Below are positions 13,647 to 14,287 of a DNA stretch of 14,287 nt, piece by piece. The position numbers and the translations under genes were made by a program. Within the stretch, counting starts at the first letter, position 1; each line of letters opens with the position of its first letter. Origin of the DNA: an uncultured Alphaproteobacteria bacterium. Its GTDB lineage: Bacteria; Pseudomonadota; Alphaproteobacteria; Rhizobiales; Ancalomicrobiaceae. The DNA is taken from NCBI GenBank assembly GCA_937919435.1, contig CALFRR010000001.1:1-14287 (forward strand), given 5' to 3'. Under the pieces are notes generated by a model. That model was not told the origin of the DNA. It saw only the letters and a list, made by a program, of their open reading frames with translations, and did no database searches.

Positions 13647-14287
13647 GGCTTGAACGGTACGCGATAGAAGCGGCGGTAATAGGCGTCGGCCCGTGCGTCG
13701 ACGTCGACGTCGGCGAAGCGGGTGGGATAGAGCTGCTTGGCCATCCACAGTTCGCCGACCGACAGCGCCTCCGGCATCGGATAACCCCACGCCTTGGCAT
13801 ATTCCGGCATCAGGTAGATCCGCCCCGTCCCGGTGGCCTCGATCGGCGCCCAGGCCGGCGACGTCCGGATCTCCTCGACGACCGCCGGATAGCGGTCCTG
13901 CACGAAGATCACGCTCGGGTTCCAGGCGAGAACCTGCTCCATCGAGACCTGCTTGTAGCCCTTGATCGAGGCGGCGGCGACGTTGAGCGCACCGGCGCGC
14001 TCCATCATCAGCCCGGTGTACTTGCCGCGGCCGTAGGTGGTGAGGTCGGGGTTGGCCATGTAGGCCCTGACGCGCGCCTCCGGGGCGACGTCCTTCAGCC
14101 GCTCGGCGACCAGCGCACGGGTCTCGCCGGCCGCCCGGAGCAGGGCCTCGCCGGCGTCGGTCGCGCCGAAGACCTCGGCGATCAGCCGCACGCCGTCGCG
14201 GAACCCGTCTTCGTAGGCCTTCGGCTCGTCGACGACGGTCGGGTTCAGCTTCACAGCCTCTTCCGGAGGCACCGCGAGCAGCGACAC
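13643..14287 (-). CDS. FecB/MolA-type periplasmic binding protein (partial, N-terminus outside window)
   Basis: The C-terminal 214 residues of a class III (FecB/BtuF/MolA-type) solute-binding protein. A long helix runs through residues 29-70 (FRDGVRLIAEVFGATDAGEALLRAAGE and onward). The C-terminal lobe has MEQVLAWNPSVIFVQDRYP (115-133), IRTSPAWAPIEATGTGRIYLMP (140-161) and the terminal helices with AKAWGYPMPEALSVGELWMAKQLYP. The gene runs off the window, so signal peptide, start and promoter are not visible; the codon at the edge happens to be GTG. Its stop overlaps the permease start (GTGA). The nearby ModA-like gene makes molybdate or tungstate a reasonable guess; an iron or other metal complex is equally possible from this sequence. 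Confidence 0.88.
   Translation of the reverse strand: MSLLAVPPEEAVKLNPTVVDEPKAYEDGFRDGVRLIAEVFGATDAGEALLRAAGETRALVAERLKDVAPEARVRAYMANPDLTTYGRGKYTGLMMERAGALNVAAASIKGYKQVSMEQVLAWNPSVIFVQDRYPAVVEEIRTSPAWAPIEATGTGRIYLMPEYAKAWGYPMPEALSVGELWMAKQLYPTRFADVDVDARADAYYRRFYRVPFKP

Overview
This is a high-GC window (roughly 70% by eye) of densely packed, often overlapping genes. It most likely comes from an alphaproteobacterium. The strongest pointers are a SigF/NrsF-type ECF sigma and anti-sigma pair next to a bufferin (gig/buf) operon, as described in Caulobacter, and the general character of the genes. A Hyphomicrobiales-like host is possible, but I cannot fix the genus from the sequence.

Layout. At the left edge is a possible gene tail (2-55), then a fructose-6-phosphate aldolase/transaldolase-family gene (335-1051, +). 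Converging on it is a five-gene minus-strand operon running from 3989 down to 1095: two small secreted cysteine-containing precursors (bufA-type, DUF2282), an MNIO/DUF692 iron enzyme (bufB), its DUF2063 partner (bufC) and a DoxX-family membrane protein. Divergent from it is a plus-strand pair, ECF sigma factor and NrsF-like membrane anti-sigma factor (4190-5397). Next come a minus-strand MerR-family metal sensor (5426-5860) and a divergent P1B-type Zn/Cd/Pb-exporting ATPase (5929-8238). A plus-strand NitT/TauT-type ABC importer follows (binding protein, permease, ATPase; 8440-11023). It converges on a minus-strand FecBCD-type ABC importer (binding protein cut by the window edge, permease, ATPase) whose last gene is a ModA-like oxyanion-binding protein without a visible signal peptide (14287 down to 11100).

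How it works together. Most of the window reads as a metal-handling region. By analogy with Caulobacter, metal stress sensed by the two cysteines of the NrsF-like protein would release the sigma factor. The sigma factor would then transcribe its own gene and the buf operon from two matching divergent promoters (GTAAC-type -35, 17 bp, CGNAG-type -10) that I can see at 4135-4164 and 4041-4070. The precursors would be modified by BufB/BufC and exported as copper-binding peptides. The MerR/P-type ATPase pair is a separate divalent-metal efflux module with a visible 19-bp-spaced MerR-type promoter. The two ABC importers are probably nutrient or metal/oxyanion uptake systems; their substrates cannot be fixed from sequence alone.

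The most interesting points are the paired, diverged bufferin precursors with one modifying enzyme set; an 11-bp GC hairpin between the precursor and enzyme genes; the matched ECF promoter pair; and the leaderless ModA-like protein coupled to a FecCD-type transporter.
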